The notes: generated by a model from the letters alone, not told the origin. A stretch of 64,000 nt of DNA from CAYJFD01 sp964369605 (GCA_964369605.1 CAYJFD010000002.1:1-64000), one strand, 5' to 3'; positions 17,566 through 27,999 are shown, counted from the stretch's first letter. Made by a program: numbers and translations.

Positions 17566-18919
17566 TATAAGATTTTTTGTTTTTGCTATCGCAATATCTG
17601 CCTTCAGCAGCTGCGGAATCTATTCAAAGTTCTCAAGCCCAGAGGTAGAGGATAAGGAGCTAGCTGGTGCTCAGATTGAGCTGCCAGACACAGCTGCAGT
17701 GCCTGTCCCAAGCTGGAAGGAATTTTTTACAGACCTAAGACTTCAATCCCTTATTGAGGAAGGTCTAGATTCAAACAGCGACCTGAGAATTGCAGAATTA
17801 AATATCCAACAAGCAGAGAGAGTACTAGGAACATCTAAGATGGCTTTTCTACCTTCTCTTGTTCTAGCTCCTAACGCATCTATAGGTGGAGTAGGCAGCG
17901 CCTCCTCCGCTTTAAACTACTCCGTTCCTCTTCAAGCAAGTTGGGAGCTAGATATCTTTGGAAAGCTTCGTAACTCCAAGGAGAAGTCAAGAGCCTCCCT
18001 TCTTCAAAGTCAGGAATACACACAGATGGTTAAGACTCAAATTATCAGCGGTATTGCGTCAGCATATTATACTCTTATCCTTCTTGATACTCAGCTAGAA
18101 ATTAGCCAGGCTTCTATGAAGCTTGCTGAAGAAACGCTTGAATCTATCAAAACGCTAAAAGAGGTAGGACTTCAAAATGAGGCTGCTGTATTACAAGCTT
18201 CTGCTAACCTAAAAAGTATCAGTTTGTCTGTAATGGAGTTAGAAAAAAGTATAAGTGAGGCTGAATCTAGTCTATGTTTATTATTAAATAAAGCTCCTCA
18301 GAAGATCGAGCGCGGTGATGCACTAAGCCTTGAATTTGAGTTAGAAGAAAGTATATCACTAGCAGCCCTTTCAAATCGTCCAGATGTAAGAGTAGCTGAA
18401 ATGAATTTAAGACAAAGTTTCTATGGAGTTAATTACGCTAGATCTGCTCTATATCCTAGCATTACTTTATCAGGTAGTGCAGGCTGGGCTAATAACGCTG
18501 GCGGTGCTATATTAAATCCTGCTGACTTCGTTTTCTCTGCACTAGCTTCACTTACACAACCTATCTTTATGGCTGGTGTAAATAGGGCTAACTTAGAGAT
18601 AGCTAAGTCTCAGTATGACCAACAGCTTATAAGCTTTGAGAAATCTCTTCTTTCAGCAGGTAAAGAAGTTAACGATGCCTTAATCGAATGTGAAGTAGCA
18701 AAGCAAAGTTCAGTAATCCTTTCAGCACAGGTAGACGAACTATCAAAAGCTGTTAATATAACCAAGGAACTAATGGAAGGAGGAAAAGCAAACTACCTAG
18801 AGGTACTAACCGCTCAAAGCAATCTACTTTCCTCTGAACTAAACGAGGCAGTAAATCTATACAACTATTCTATCGGCGGAATCAATCTATATAAATCTAT
18901 CGGTGGAGGTAGAGAGTAG
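17555..18919 (+). CDS. Outer-membrane efflux factor (TolC/NodT-type lipoprotein)
   Basis: A 454-residue protein with a lipoprotein signal (MKRNIRFFVFAIAISAFSSC) and two OEP repeats. Each repeat contributes long helices (SLIEEGLDSNSDLRIAELNI at about 66-85; ALSNRPDVRVAEMNLRQSF at about 271-289) and barrel strands. FPSLVLAPNAS-like and LYPSITLSGSAGW segments are typical of the NodT subgroup. It forms the trimeric exit duct for the adaptor and pump encoded just upstream. Its start codon lies inside the pump gene, so translation is coupled. No clear terminator follows directly; the hairpin repeat region begins about 70 bases downstream. Confidence 0.93.
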   Translation: MKRNIRFFVFAIAISAFSSCGIYSKFSSPEVEDKELAGAQIELPDTAAVPVPSWKEFFTDLRLQSLIEEGLDSNSDLRIAELNIQQAERVLGTSKMAFLPSLVLAPNASIGGVGSASSALNYSVPLQASWELDIFGKLRNSKEKSRASLLQSQEYTQMVKTQIISGIASAYYTLILLDTQLEISQASMKLAEETLESIKTLKEVGLQNEAAVLQASANLKSISLSVMELEKSISEAESSLCLLLNKAPQKIERGDALSLEFELEESISLAALSNRPDVRVAEMNLRQSFYGVNYARSALYPSITLSGSAGWANNAGGAILNPADFVFSALASLTQPIFMAGVNRANLEIAKSQYDQQLISFEKSLLSAGKEVNDALIECEVAKQSSVILSAQVDELSKAVNITKELMEGGKANYLEVLTAQSNLLSSELNEAVNLYNYSIGGINLYKSIGGGRE

Positions 18920-18986
18920 GTGGAAATGCGGGAATATATGTGGTCGACTGGATATGTGATGACTGGTGTTATATAAATTAATGTCG

Positions 18987-19256
18987 CCCGTCGGCAAAAT
19001 CACTTCCTGAGAACGTTTTTTGCCGACGGGTGACCTATTTTAGGCCGAAAAGTGATGGTCCGTCGGCAAAACCATTAACTGAGAGCATCTTTTGCCGACG
19101 GGCGGAGTGCTTTGNNNNNNNNNNNNNNNNNNNNNNNNNNNNNNNNNNNNNNNNNNNNNNNNNNNNNNNNNNNNNNNNNNNNNNNNNNNNNNNNNNNNNN
19201 NNNNNNNNNNNNNNCCGTCGGCAAAACCATTAACTGAGAGCATCTTTTGCCGACGG
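18987..19256. repeat. Tandem hairpin repeats flanking an assembly gap
   Basis: Three copies of a palindromic unit are visible. Copy A is 18987-19030, with arms CCCGTCGGCAAAA/TTTTGCCGACGGG. Copy B is 19060-19101 and copy C 19215-19256, each with arms CCGTCGGCAAAA/TTTTGCCGACGG and an 18-base loop. B and C are identical and both are followed by the same 12 bases CGGAGTGCTTTG. A to B is a 72-base step. The spacer after A (GGCCGAAAAGTGATGGTC) and the sequence after C (GACAGGAAAAGTGGGTC) are related. This is a tandem array, probably with more copies in the gap. Loops differ between A and B, the arms do not, so the structure is what is conserved. Confidence 0.85.
19115..19214. other. Assembly gap (100 N)
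   Basis: Exactly 100 ambiguous bases, a conventional placeholder for a gap of unknown size. Identical sequence on both sides (19060-19114 and 19215-19269) shows the assembler stopped in a repeat. Confidence 0.98.
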
Positions 19257-19306
19257 GCGGAGTGCTTTGACAGGAAAAGTGGGTCAAAAGGCTCGTCCAA
19301 AAGAAA

Positions 19307-19346
19307 ATCCCCACTCATAAGTTAATAGAGACTTATGAGTGGGGAT
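19307..19346. terminator. Bidirectional terminator hairpin
   Basis: ATCCCCACTCATAAG (19307-19321) pairs perfectly over 15 bases with CTTATGAGTGGGGAT (19332-19346). An A-rich stretch lies before it and AATTATTT after it, so it can serve transcripts from both sides. It lies 70 bases beyond the stop of the minus-strand M20 gene and after the hairpin array on the plus side. Other than the array and this hairpin I see nothing in the 497-base interval 18920-19416. Confidence 0.7.
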
Positions 19347-19416
19347 AATTATTTGGTCGACTACTGGCGCAAATCCGTTAGGGAATAAAAATTGATGCGC
19401 TCTGAATTAGTGACGA

Positions 19417-20778
19417 TTATTCAGTGTAATACTTGTAGAATAATGGAATAGTAGCGATACCGTTGTAGAACTGATTTAATTGGTAGTTCTCGTTTGGTGA
19501 GTGTATCGCATCAGAATCTAAGCCGAAGCCCATTAAGATAGATTTAATTCCTAGTATTTCTTCAAATGCTGAGATGATTGGAATACTTCCACCTGAACGA
19601 ACAGGAACTGGCATTCTTCCATAAACATCGAAATAAGCCTTCTCTGCTGCTTTGTAAGCCTCGATATCGATAGGACAAACATAAGAAGGACCTCCGTGAA
19701 GATAATTAACCTCTACTTTAACACTCTCAGGTGCTACACTCTCAAAATACTCTTTGAAAAGTACACTTATTTTTTCGTGCTTTTGATTTGGAACTAGACG
19801 ACAGCTGATTTTAGCTTGTGCGATAGATGGAAGAACTGTTTTAGCTCCTTCACCTGTATAACCTCCCCATATACCACAAATATCAAAAGTAGGACGAATA
19901 CCTGTTCTCTCGTTAGTAGAGAAACCAGCCTCACCTTCTACAGTTTTGATATCTAAAGCATTTTGGAAACCTTCTAATGAGAATGGTGCCTCAGCCATCT
20001 TAGCTCTTTCCTCAGGACTAACCTCAAGAACATCATCATAGAAGCCAGGGATAGTGATGTGCTTATTCTCATCTAGTACATCAGCGATCATCTTTGAAAG
20101 AACATTGATAGGATTTGCGACTGCACCTCCGAAAAGACCTGAGTGAAGATCTGCATTTGGACCAGTAACCTTAACTTCCCAATAAGCTAGACCTCTAAGA
20201 CCTGTAGTGATAGCAGGTATATCAGGTGCGATCATACTTGTATCAGAAACTAATATTACATCAGCCTTTAATAATTCCTTATTTTCTTGACAGAACTTTG
20301 GAAGGTTTGGTGAACCTATCTCTTCCTCTCCTTCTATCATAAACTTCACATTACACTTAAGTTGGTTAGTTTTCACAAGGTACTCAAAAGCCTTTGCGTG
20401 CATAAATGCTTGGCCTTTGTCATCATTTGCTCCTCTTCCCCAAATTCTTCCGTCTTTGATAACTGGCTCAAATGGCTCAGTATCCCATAACTCAAGTGGT
20501 TCAACTGGCATAACATCCATATGACCATAAACCAAAACAGTTTTAAGACTTGGATCGATTATCTTCTCTCCATAAGCTACAGGATTTCCGTCAGTTTCCA
20601 TAACTTGTGCCTTATCAGCCCCTGCTGCTAACATTAACTCTACCCATTTTTCTGCACATCTGTACATATCTGGTTTATTCTCAGCTAAGGAAGAAATAGA
20701 AGGTATTCTAATTAGTTCAAATAATTCCTCCAAGAATCTCTCCTTGTTTTCCTCAATGTAGTTTTTTAATGATTCCAT
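19417..20778 (-). CDS. M20 family dipeptidase
   Basis: A 453-residue cytoplasmic metallopeptidase of the carnosinase/PepV-like M20 group. Zinc ligands and catalytic residues are visible in order: YGHMDVMP (about residue 87), GRGANDDKG (about 117), the catalytic EGEEEIGS (about 150), SDTSM (about 179), and a late GLDSDAIHSPNE (about 430). The dimerisation (lid) domain lies between about 195 and 370. No signal peptide. It starts 8 bases after the thiC stop on the same strand, so it is probably the last gene of a thiC transcript, although the functions are unrelated. It would cleave dipeptides taken up by this presumably peptide-fermenting organism; that lifestyle is an inference. Confidence 0.92.
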   Translation of the reverse strand: MESLKNYIEENKERFLEELFELIRIPSISSLAENKPDMYRCAEKWVELMLAAGADKAQVMETDGNPVAYGEKIIDPSLKTVLVYGHMDVMPVEPLELWDTEPFEPVIKDGRIWGRGANDDKGQAFMHAKAFEYLVKTNQLKCNVKFMIEGEEEIGSPNLPKFCQENKELLKADVILVSDTSMIAPDIPAITTGLRGLAYWEVKVTGPNADLHSGLFGGAVANPINVLSKMIADVLDENKHITIPGFYDDVLEVSPEERAKMAEAPFSLEGFQNALDIKTVEGEAGFSTNERTGIRPTFDICGIWGGYTGEGAKTVLPSIAQAKISCRLVPNQKHEKISVLFKEYFESVAPESVKVEVNYLHGGPSYVCPIDIEAYKAAEKAYFDVYGRMPVPVRSGGSIPIISAFEEILGIKSILMGFGLDSDAIHSPNENYQLNQFYNGIATIPLFYKYYTE

Positions 20779-20786
20779 CTTTTTTT

Positions 20787-22544
<1,758 letters not shown>

Positions 22545-22603
22545 TTAAATATTATTATAGCATATTTGAGTAGCTATATGCTCCCAAATAAACACTTAAG
22601 CGA

Positions 22604-22634
22604 CAAAGTTATAAGAAATAATACTAAGATGCAA
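22604..22634 (-). promoter_or_regulatory. Predicted promoter of thiC
   Basis: On the minus strand TTG (22634-22632), 20 bases and TAACTTTG (22611-22604) give a close match to the Bacteroidota consensus, 69 bases upstream of the thiC start codon. Confidence 0.6.
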
Positions 22635-22658
22635 TACCTAATTACTAAGATATCACTG

Positions 22659-23366
22659 CTATTTCTTTCCGGAAAAGATATAGGAAAGAATATTTATTAA
22701 AATATAAGAGTATAAAAGCCTAAAGAATAAGAGGAAGAAGCTCTCAGATAGTAGCAAAGTGAGAATGCTAAGAGCTACGATTAGTGCTAGATAGATATAC
22801 AATGTCTTGTTTCCCCCCCACGAAAAATTCTTGATTTTTAAGGAAAACATAGGGACGCGGCAAACAAGTAGTGCGCACAAAAGAGCAGTGAGCATAGGTA
22901 TGCTTGCCTCATAACTTAAAACTCTTTGAATATGAGGAAATAGTGTTGCGCAAAAAACAAAACTAGATAGGAGTAGTCCTATTATTGGTGTCGGGACACC
23001 TTTGAAAATATTTTTTTGACTCTGATCAGTATTAAAAATAGCTAAGCGTAGTGCAGAAAACACTACCACTAAAAATGGGACGAATGTCAGAAATACTGGT
23101 AAATCAGGGATTTGACTAGCATAATTATAAAATATCATTGAGGGTGCTAGACCAAAACTAATTAAATCAGAAAGGGAGTCAAGTTCCTTTCCAATATCTG
23201 AATAAGCCTTCAGTAGGCGTGCAAAGAAACCATCCAAAAAATCAAATACAGCTGCAAGTATTATTAAATACAATGCATAGTCAAAGTGTAACTTAAAAGC
23301 ACAAACTATAGCTAGCGTACCACAAAGCAAATTTAAGCAGGTAATAATATTTGGAATATGTTTCAT
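22659..23366 (-). CDS. pssA: CDP-diacylglycerol--serine O-phosphatidyltransferase
   Basis: A 235-residue integral membrane enzyme with about seven hydrophobic segments. The CDP-alcohol phosphotransferase signature is complete: D45-G46, A49-R50, G59, D63 and D67. It makes phosphatidylserine, precursor of phosphatidylethanolamine, from CDP-diacylglycerol. The start chosen is ATG 23366 (MKHIPNIIT); an upstream TTG at 23378 would add MNFP. A terminator hairpin ends 16 bases before the ATG, and TAAATTTG (23383-23376) resembles a -7 box directly before it. The gene therefore may have its own, nearly leaderless promoter rather than being read from the peptidase gene upstream. Confidence 0.9.
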   Translation of the reverse strand: MKHIPNIITCLNLLCGTLAIVCAFKLHFDYALYLIILAAVFDFLDGFFARLLKAYSDIGKELDSLSDLISFGLAPSMIFYNYASQIPDLPVFLTFVPFLVVVFSALRLAIFNTDQSQKNIFKGVPTPIIGLLLSSFVFCATLFPHIQRVLSYEASIPMLTALLCALLVCRVPMFSLKIKNFSWGGNKTLYIYLALIVALSILTLLLSESFFLLFFRLLYSYILINILSYIFSGKK

Positions 23367-23382
23367 AGGAAAATTCAAATTT

Positions 23383-23415
23383 AAAAAAGGTGGATTGACA
23401 CTGAGTCAATCCACC
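23383..23415 (-). terminator. Intrinsic terminator after the C1 peptidase gene
   Basis: On the minus strand GGTGGATTGAC (23415-23405) pairs with GTCAATCCACC (23399-23389) over 11 bases with a 5-base loop, followed by TTTTTT. It sits between the C1 peptidase stop and the pssA start. Confidence 0.85.
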
Positions 23416-23422
23416 ATATAGA

Positions 23423-24616
23423 TTATAAGCCTAATTTCTCACGAATATCAGCAGGGATAGCATTCTTATTAATTAGAATATCCATAGTCTTGTACTTTAC
23501 GAAAGCCTCAGAAACATACCAGATACCTTTGTAAGCACCTGCCTCTCCCCAAGAATTCTTAATAAGATAATACTTCTTACCATTTTGATCCTTAGCGATA
23601 CCATACATATGCATACCGTGATCGTCAGTAGTTTGATAATTATCATAAGCCTCTTGTCTCATTTCTTGAGTAATTTCTAATTCTGGACCTGGACCTTCTA
23701 AAGCAGCAGCATTCTTCTCAGCTGGAGTTTTACCTATCCAACGAGCTTGATCACTTCCTGTCTCTTCCATTTTCTCGATATCTGGAACGATACCTATACC
23801 ATTACGAGTGAAGCCTGCCTCACTAACGTCAGATGCCCAAGCGATAGTATAACCATTCTCTAAAGCATAATCGATAGTACGCATTAAGTCTTCGATAGGC
23901 ATATTGTATGCTGTTTCCCAACGCCAGTTATCTGGAACCTCGATTACCATAGGCTCATAGAAAGGATGATGAGTGAATGAAGTTAAATCAACATAGTCGT
24001 CTAAGTTAATTCCTAAAGACTCCATATAAGACTTAGGATTATACTCCTTTCCTTCTACTTCGAAAGACTGAGGAACTTCACCTAGATAAGCATCAAGAAT
24101 TCCTCTATAACCATTTTTCCAAGCTGTAGATAAAGTACGATTTGGGTTCTTAATTACAGCATTTACATAAGCCTTAAGAACTGCATCCATCTCTGAATGT
24201 CTGTGCATATCAGTACCATATTTTAGTCCATCCATTTCTGAATCTGGAACCATACCGTAAGTCTTAAGTACTGTTAAAGCGTCTCCAAAAGAGCTACCTG
24301 CTCCAAAGTTTAATACTCCGTGTAGTCTTGTAAACTTAATTCCTTTATCATAGTAAGCATTAGAAACGATAAACATTTCAGATAAATCTAAATTTGCTGG
24401 ATTATAACCATTTCTAATTATCTCAGATTCAAAGAAAGAGATAGCAGCAAATGCCCAACAAGTTCCTGAATTTGATTGATTTTTGATAGAAGTAACAGGG
24501 TGCTCTATTACAGTCTCAAACTGGAAACCTTCTTTTTTGTTTTTCTTTTTTGCAAAAGCAGGAGTAGCTGTAATAGCTAGAGCTGCCGCAACGATAAAAA
24601 TTGTTTTTATGTTCAT
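23423..24616 (-). CDS. C1 family papain-like peptidase (PepC/bleomycin-hydrolase type), exported
   Basis: A 397-residue cysteine peptidase with a cleavable signal peptide (MNIKTIFIVAAALAITATPAFA). Catalytic residues are C53 in SNSGTCWAF, the histidine in DDHGMHMYG (about 335) and the asparagine in IKNSWGEAG (about 350); the oxyanion glutamine is in IKNQSNSG (about 47). The long insert between Cys and His matches the C1B (bleomycin hydrolase/aminopeptidase C) class, but those are usually cytoplasmic, whereas this one is exported. It probably trims peptides in the periplasm or outside the cell. It lies 29 bases downstream of queE on the same strand and is closed by a strong terminator. Confidence 0.9.
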   Translation of the reverse strand: MNIKTIFIVAAALAITATPAFAKKKNKKEGFQFETVIEHPVTSIKNQSNSGTCWAFAAISFFESEIIRNGYNPANLDLSEMFIVSNAYYDKGIKFTRLHGVLNFGAGSSFGDALTVLKTYGMVPDSEMDGLKYGTDMHRHSEMDAVLKAYVNAVIKNPNRTLSTAWKNGYRGILDAYLGEVPQSFEVEGKEYNPKSYMESLGINLDDYVDLTSFTHHPFYEPMVIEVPDNWRWETAYNMPIEDLMRTIDYALENGYTIAWASDVSEAGFTRNGIGIVPDIEKMEETGSDQARWIGKTPAEKNAAALEGPGPELEITQEMRQEAYDNYQTTDDHGMHMYGIAKDQNGKKYYLIKNSWGEAGAYKGIWYVSEAFVKYKTMDILINKNAIPADIREKLGL

Positions 24617-24645
24617 TATATAATAAAATTAATTAGTTAATATTC

Positions 24646-25272
24646 TTAAGGGATATCTATAAATTTATGTGTTTGTAGTGATAGATTCCAGCAAGGATTC
24701 TTTTTCATATACTCTATGATTAAAGGTAATGACTCTTCCTTTTTAGACCACTCTGGCTGTAAATAGAGTATACACTCCTTATTTACCTTTCTACGATTTT
24801 GCTCTGCCCAATTAAAATCATCTTCTGTTTCTATAATAATTTTTAGTTCGGAGGCGTTTTTATAACACTCTCCCAGAGCTTGCTTATGTTTCTTTGGAGA
24901 TAGACATATCCAATCAAAACTACCACTGAGTGAATGAGTTCCAGATGTTTCTAAAAACACCTCTACATTATTTTCTTTAAGGAGAGTACAGATATAATCT
25001 AAAGGATGCATTAAAGGCTCCCCGCCAGTAATAACTACATATTTGACTCCTTGTTTTACTACCTCTCCTACTAGTTCTTCAACACTAATATAGTTATCAG
25101 AGCTCTTCCAAGTAACCTTTGCATCACACCAAGGACAGCACACATCACAGCCTGCTAATCTTATAAAATAAGCTGCTTTCCCTGTGTTGTAACCCTCACC
25201 TTGTACTGAATAAAAACGCTCCACCACAGGAAGCTTTTTACCTAAACCTATTTCGCTTTGTAAAACACTCAT
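24646..25272 (-). CDS. queE: 7-carboxy-7-deazaguanine synthase QueE
   Basis: A 208-residue radical SAM enzyme of the queuosine pathway that converts carboxy-tetrahydropterin into 7-carboxy-7-deazaguanine. The cluster motif CxxxCxxC is C42, C46 and C49 in AGCDVCCPWCD. The substrate-binding start (ERFYSVQGEGYNTGKAAYF, about residues 18-36) and the glycine-rich VVITGGEPLMHP (about 95-106) are as in the family. The other queuosine genes (queD, queC, queF, folE) are not in the window. It is transcribed away from the RsmF-like gene with 101 bases between the two starts. Confidence 0.92.
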   Translation of the reverse strand: MSVLQSEIGLGKKLPVVERFYSVQGEGYNTGKAAYFIRLAGCDVCCPWCDAKVTWKSSDNYISVEELVGEVVKQGVKYVVITGGEPLMHPLDYICTLLKENNVEVFLETSGTHSLSGSFDWICLSPKKHKQALGECYKNASELKIIIETEDDFNWAEQNRRKVNKECILYLQPEWSKKEESLPLIIEYMKKNPCWNLSLQTHKFIDIP

Positions 25273-25373
25273 ATTTGCTGCGAATATATATAAAAAACTT
25301 GAAATATAGATATTTTACACCCTAAATAACCGACAATACTTCTTAGCTAAAATAATATTTCTAACTTTGCCCT

Positions 25374-26783
25374 ATGTACGAAAACTTCCCAACAGAATTT
25401 GTCTCTAGTCTTCAAGGACATCTAAAGAATGTTGACGAACTTCTAGAGGCCCTTGAATCGGAGCCTTCCACTTCCATTCGAGTAAACCCTCTTAAGTGCC
25501 CTGCAAACAAAGATGAACGAGATCTACTCCTAGAGCACCTCCCTATAAAGGAGAGCATAGAGTGGACTAATTATGGTTACTCCCTTAACCATAGACCTTC
25601 ATTTACACATGACCCTCTCTTTCAAGCAGGAGTCTACTATGTGCAGGAGGCATCTTCTATGTATTTAGAAAAAATTAGTACATATCTCCCTGAAAACAAA
25701 GACATCAAAGCACTAGACCTTTGTGCTTCTCCTGGTGGCAAGTCTAGTCACCTTTTGAGTATACTCGGAGAAAAAGCTTTGCTAATAGCAAATGAAGTTA
25801 TAAAATCGCGCGCTTGGACTCTTGCTGAAAACCTCACAAAATGGGGCGCACCTAATATAGTAGTTTCAAATAATGACCCTGCAGATTTCACTGCTTTTAA
25901 AGAATACTTTGATCTCGTCGTAGTAGATGCTCCCTGCTCTGGCGAGGGTATGTTTCGAAAAAATATTAAGGCTCGTCAGGAGTGGTCTAAAGACAATGTC
26001 AAACTTTGCGCACTTAGGCAAAGAAGAATCCTTAGCGACATCTGGGGAGCGCTTAAAGATGGAGGACTCTTAGTCTATTCGACTTGCACCTTCAATACTA
26101 CCGAAAACGACGAGAATGCAAACTGGATAGCTGAGGAACTAGGAGCTACTCTTCTTGAGAGCAAACAGTTTTATCCATCAAAAGATGGTATCGGAGAGGG
26201 ATATTATATGGCCATCCTTAGAAAAGGAAGTGACAGCGACAGCCAAACAAACAATCAAGGAGCCAATCAAAGAAATAATAAAAAGACCTATAATACAGAT
26301 AAACTTATAAAGAGCCTTAAGTTAACTAAGGTTTCAAAATCTATATTCCCAAATAAGCAAGCCTTTACCAAAGATGGTTTTGAATATATCATTAAAGGTG
26401 GTGACCTGCTAAAGGCCTACCCTAGCGATCTTATGGAGGAGATGCTTTACTGCGAGAGCCAATTAAGAGTAATTCACTCTGCCCTAGCTTGCGCAGAGAT
26501 AAAGGGTACTCATCCAAAAAGCACCCTTGTCCCTCACGCTGACCTAGCACTAAACTCCGCCCTGAATAGAGACGCATTTAACTCAGTGGAACTCTTCTCA
26601 AATCAAGATGAACTTCCAGCAGAAAAAGCACTTAGTTTTCTTAGAAAAGAGCCCCTTGTATTTTCCGACCAGCCTAAGGGATATCTACTCCTGACCTATA
26701 AAGGGAAGGCATTGGGTTTTGTAAAAAACCTGGGAAATCGCAGTAATAATTTATGGCCAAACTCCTGGCGTATACTCACTTAA
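25374..26783 (+). CDS. rRNA cytosine-C5 methyltransferase, RsmF-like
   Basis: A 469-residue SAM-dependent RNA methyltransferase of the NOL1/NOP2/Sun family. The SAM loop is LDLCASPGGKSSHLL (about residues 117-131), motif IV DAPCSGEGMF (about 186-195) carries one catalytic cysteine, and YSTCTFNTTEND (about 236-247) the second. The C-terminal 150 residues form the extra domain of RsmF-type enzymes, so 16S rRNA is the probable target. A TAACTTTG -7-like box (25362-25369) ends only four bases before the ATG, so the mRNA may be almost leaderless, or the true start may be further in. The Pho-box region begins five bases after the stop codon. Confidence 0.9.
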   Translation: MYENFPTEFVSSLQGHLKNVDELLEALESEPSTSIRVNPLKCPANKDERDLLLEHLPIKESIEWTNYGYSLNHRPSFTHDPLFQAGVYYVQEASSMYLEKISTYLPENKDIKALDLCASPGGKSSHLLSILGEKALLIANEVIKSRAWTLAENLTKWGAPNIVVSNNDPADFTAFKEYFDLVVVDAPCSGEGMFRKNIKARQEWSKDNVKLCALRQRRILSDIWGALKDGGLLVYSTCTFNTTENDENANWIAEELGATLLESKQFYPSKDGIGEGYYMAILRKGSDSDSQTNNQGANQRNNKKTYNTDKLIKSLKLTKVSKSIFPNKQAFTKDGFEYIIKGGDLLKAYPSDLMEEMLYCESQLRVIHSALACAEIKGTHPKSTLVPHADLALNSALNRDAFNSVELFSNQDELPAEKALSFLRKEPLVFSDQPKGYLLLTYKGKALGFVKNLGNRSNNLWPNSWRILT

Positions 26784-26788
26784 CCCTA

Positions 26789-26847
26789 TTCGTAACAAAT
26801 TCGTAACATTTTCTTAATTACCACTTAATTATACACTTATACATTTG
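26789..26847 (+). promoter_or_regulatory. Pho-box-like array and promoter of pstSCAB
   Basis: Five 7-base units start every 11 bases: TTCGTAA (26789), TTCGTAA (26800), TTCTTAA (26811), CACTTAA (26822) and ACACTTA (26833), each separated by four mostly A/T bases. The last unit abuts TACATTTG (26840-26847), a perfect TAnnTTTG -7 element, and the repeats occupy the place of the -33 element. This is the geometry of PhoB-activated promoters in E. coli (7-base repeat plus 4-base spacer, replacing -35), though the repeat sequence differs. It is 55 bases upstream of pstS, in a cluster that encodes its own PhoB/PhoR-like pair. Confidence 0.7.
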
Positions 26848-26902
26848 CATATCGAAAAAAATGTAAAAAGTAAAATAACTAATTAAATATTAAAAAAGTA
26901 TT

Positions 26903-27979
26903 ATGAAAAAAATTGTATTCGCTATCCTTATTGCGAGCTTAATCCTTAGTTCATGTGGTGGAACAAACAGTAAAAAAGACTCAAAAGCTACAAAGGTTAA
27001 GAAAAGTGAAATTTCTTTAACTGCAGCTGGTGCGACTTTCCCTCTTCCGTTTTACAACCTAGCTTTCAAAAATTATTTGGCTACTTCAGGTGTAGAAGTT
27101 ACTTATGGTGGTGTTGGTAGTGGCGGCGGAATCCGTAGTGTAAGAGACATGGTTGTTGACTTCGGAGGTACAGATGCTTATCTTTCAGACAAAGAACTAG
27201 AGAGTATGGAATCTCACGTTCTTCATATCCCTACTTGTATGGGAGCTGTAGTTATGGCATATAGTCTTACTGGTGTAGAAGATCTTAAATTAAATGCTGA
27301 AATCATTTCTGATATCTATTTAGGTAAGATCACTATGTGGAACGATGCTAAAATAGTAGAATTAAACGCTGGAATCACTCTTCCAGAATTAAAAATAACT
27401 CCAACATATAGATCAGATGGTAGTGGTACTACTTTCGTTTTCAGTGATTATATGACTAAGGCTTCTAGCGAATGGGCTGAGGCTATGGGAACAGGTAAGT
27501 CTCTAAAATGGAATCACGGTATAGCAGCTAAAGGTAATCCTGGTGTAGCTGGTGTTATCAAGCAAACTGAAGGTGCTATCGGATATATCGGTTCTGAGTA
27601 CGCCTTCGCTGTTAAGATCCCTAGTGCTTCTTTAGAAAATGCAAACGGTGAATTCGTAAAAGCTAGCTCTGAGTCTATCTCTCTAGCTGCAAATGTTGAT
27701 ATCGCTGCTGACACTAGACAGATGATAACAAACTCAAGCGCAGTAGGTGCTTACCCTATTAGCTGTTTCACTTGGGTTATTCTTTACCAAGAGCAAAACT
27801 ACAATAAGAGAAGTCTTGAGCAAGCTAAGGAAACTATTAACCTACTAAAGTGGATGATTGGCCCTGAAGCACAGAAATTAACAACTACTGTTCACTATTC
27901 TCCACTTCCAGCAGCAGCTGTTAAGACAGCTGAGAACATCCTTAATAGCGTAAGCTACAACGGAAGTCCAATTAAGTAA
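26903..27979 (+). CDS. pstS: Phosphate ABC transporter substrate-binding lipoprotein PstS
   Basis: A 358-residue periplasmic phosphate receptor with a lipoprotein signal (MKKIVFAILIASLILSSCGG). Family segments are AAGATFPLPFYNLAF (about residues 41-55), GSGGGIRSV (about 72-80), DFGGTDAYLSD (about 85-95) and YRSDGSGTTFVFSDY (about 170-184), which supply the phosphate-binding serines, aspartate and arginine. It delivers phosphate to PstC/PstA in the inner membrane. It is the first gene of pstSCAB-phoU and directly follows the Pho-box-like array, so induction by phosphate starvation is likely. Confidence 0.95.
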   Translation: MKKIVFAILIASLILSSCGGTNSKKDSKATKVKKSEISLTAAGATFPLPFYNLAFKNYLATSGVEVTYGGVGSGGGIRSVRDMVVDFGGTDAYLSDKELESMESHVLHIPTCMGAVVMAYSLTGVEDLKLNAEIISDIYLGKITMWNDAKIVELNAGITLPELKITPTYRSDGSGTTFVFSDYMTKASSEWAEAMGTGKSLKWNHGIAAKGNPGVAGVIKQTEGAIGYIGSEYAFAVKIPSASLENANGEFVKASSESISLAANVDIAADTRQMITNSSAVGAYPISCFTWVILYQEQNYNKRSLEQAKETINLLKWMIGPEAQKLTTTVHYSPLPAAAVKTAENILNSVSYNGSPIK

Positions 27980-27999
27980 TAAATAGCATCATTCATTTA

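Noticed and set aside
18987..19256. Possible CRISPR array
   Set aside because: The units are long palindromes with related, not unique, spacers, and no cas genes are present.
19030..19325. Short frames reading through the 100-N gap on both strands
   Set aside because: They consist largely of unknown residues and hairpin repeat sequence, with no protein signature.
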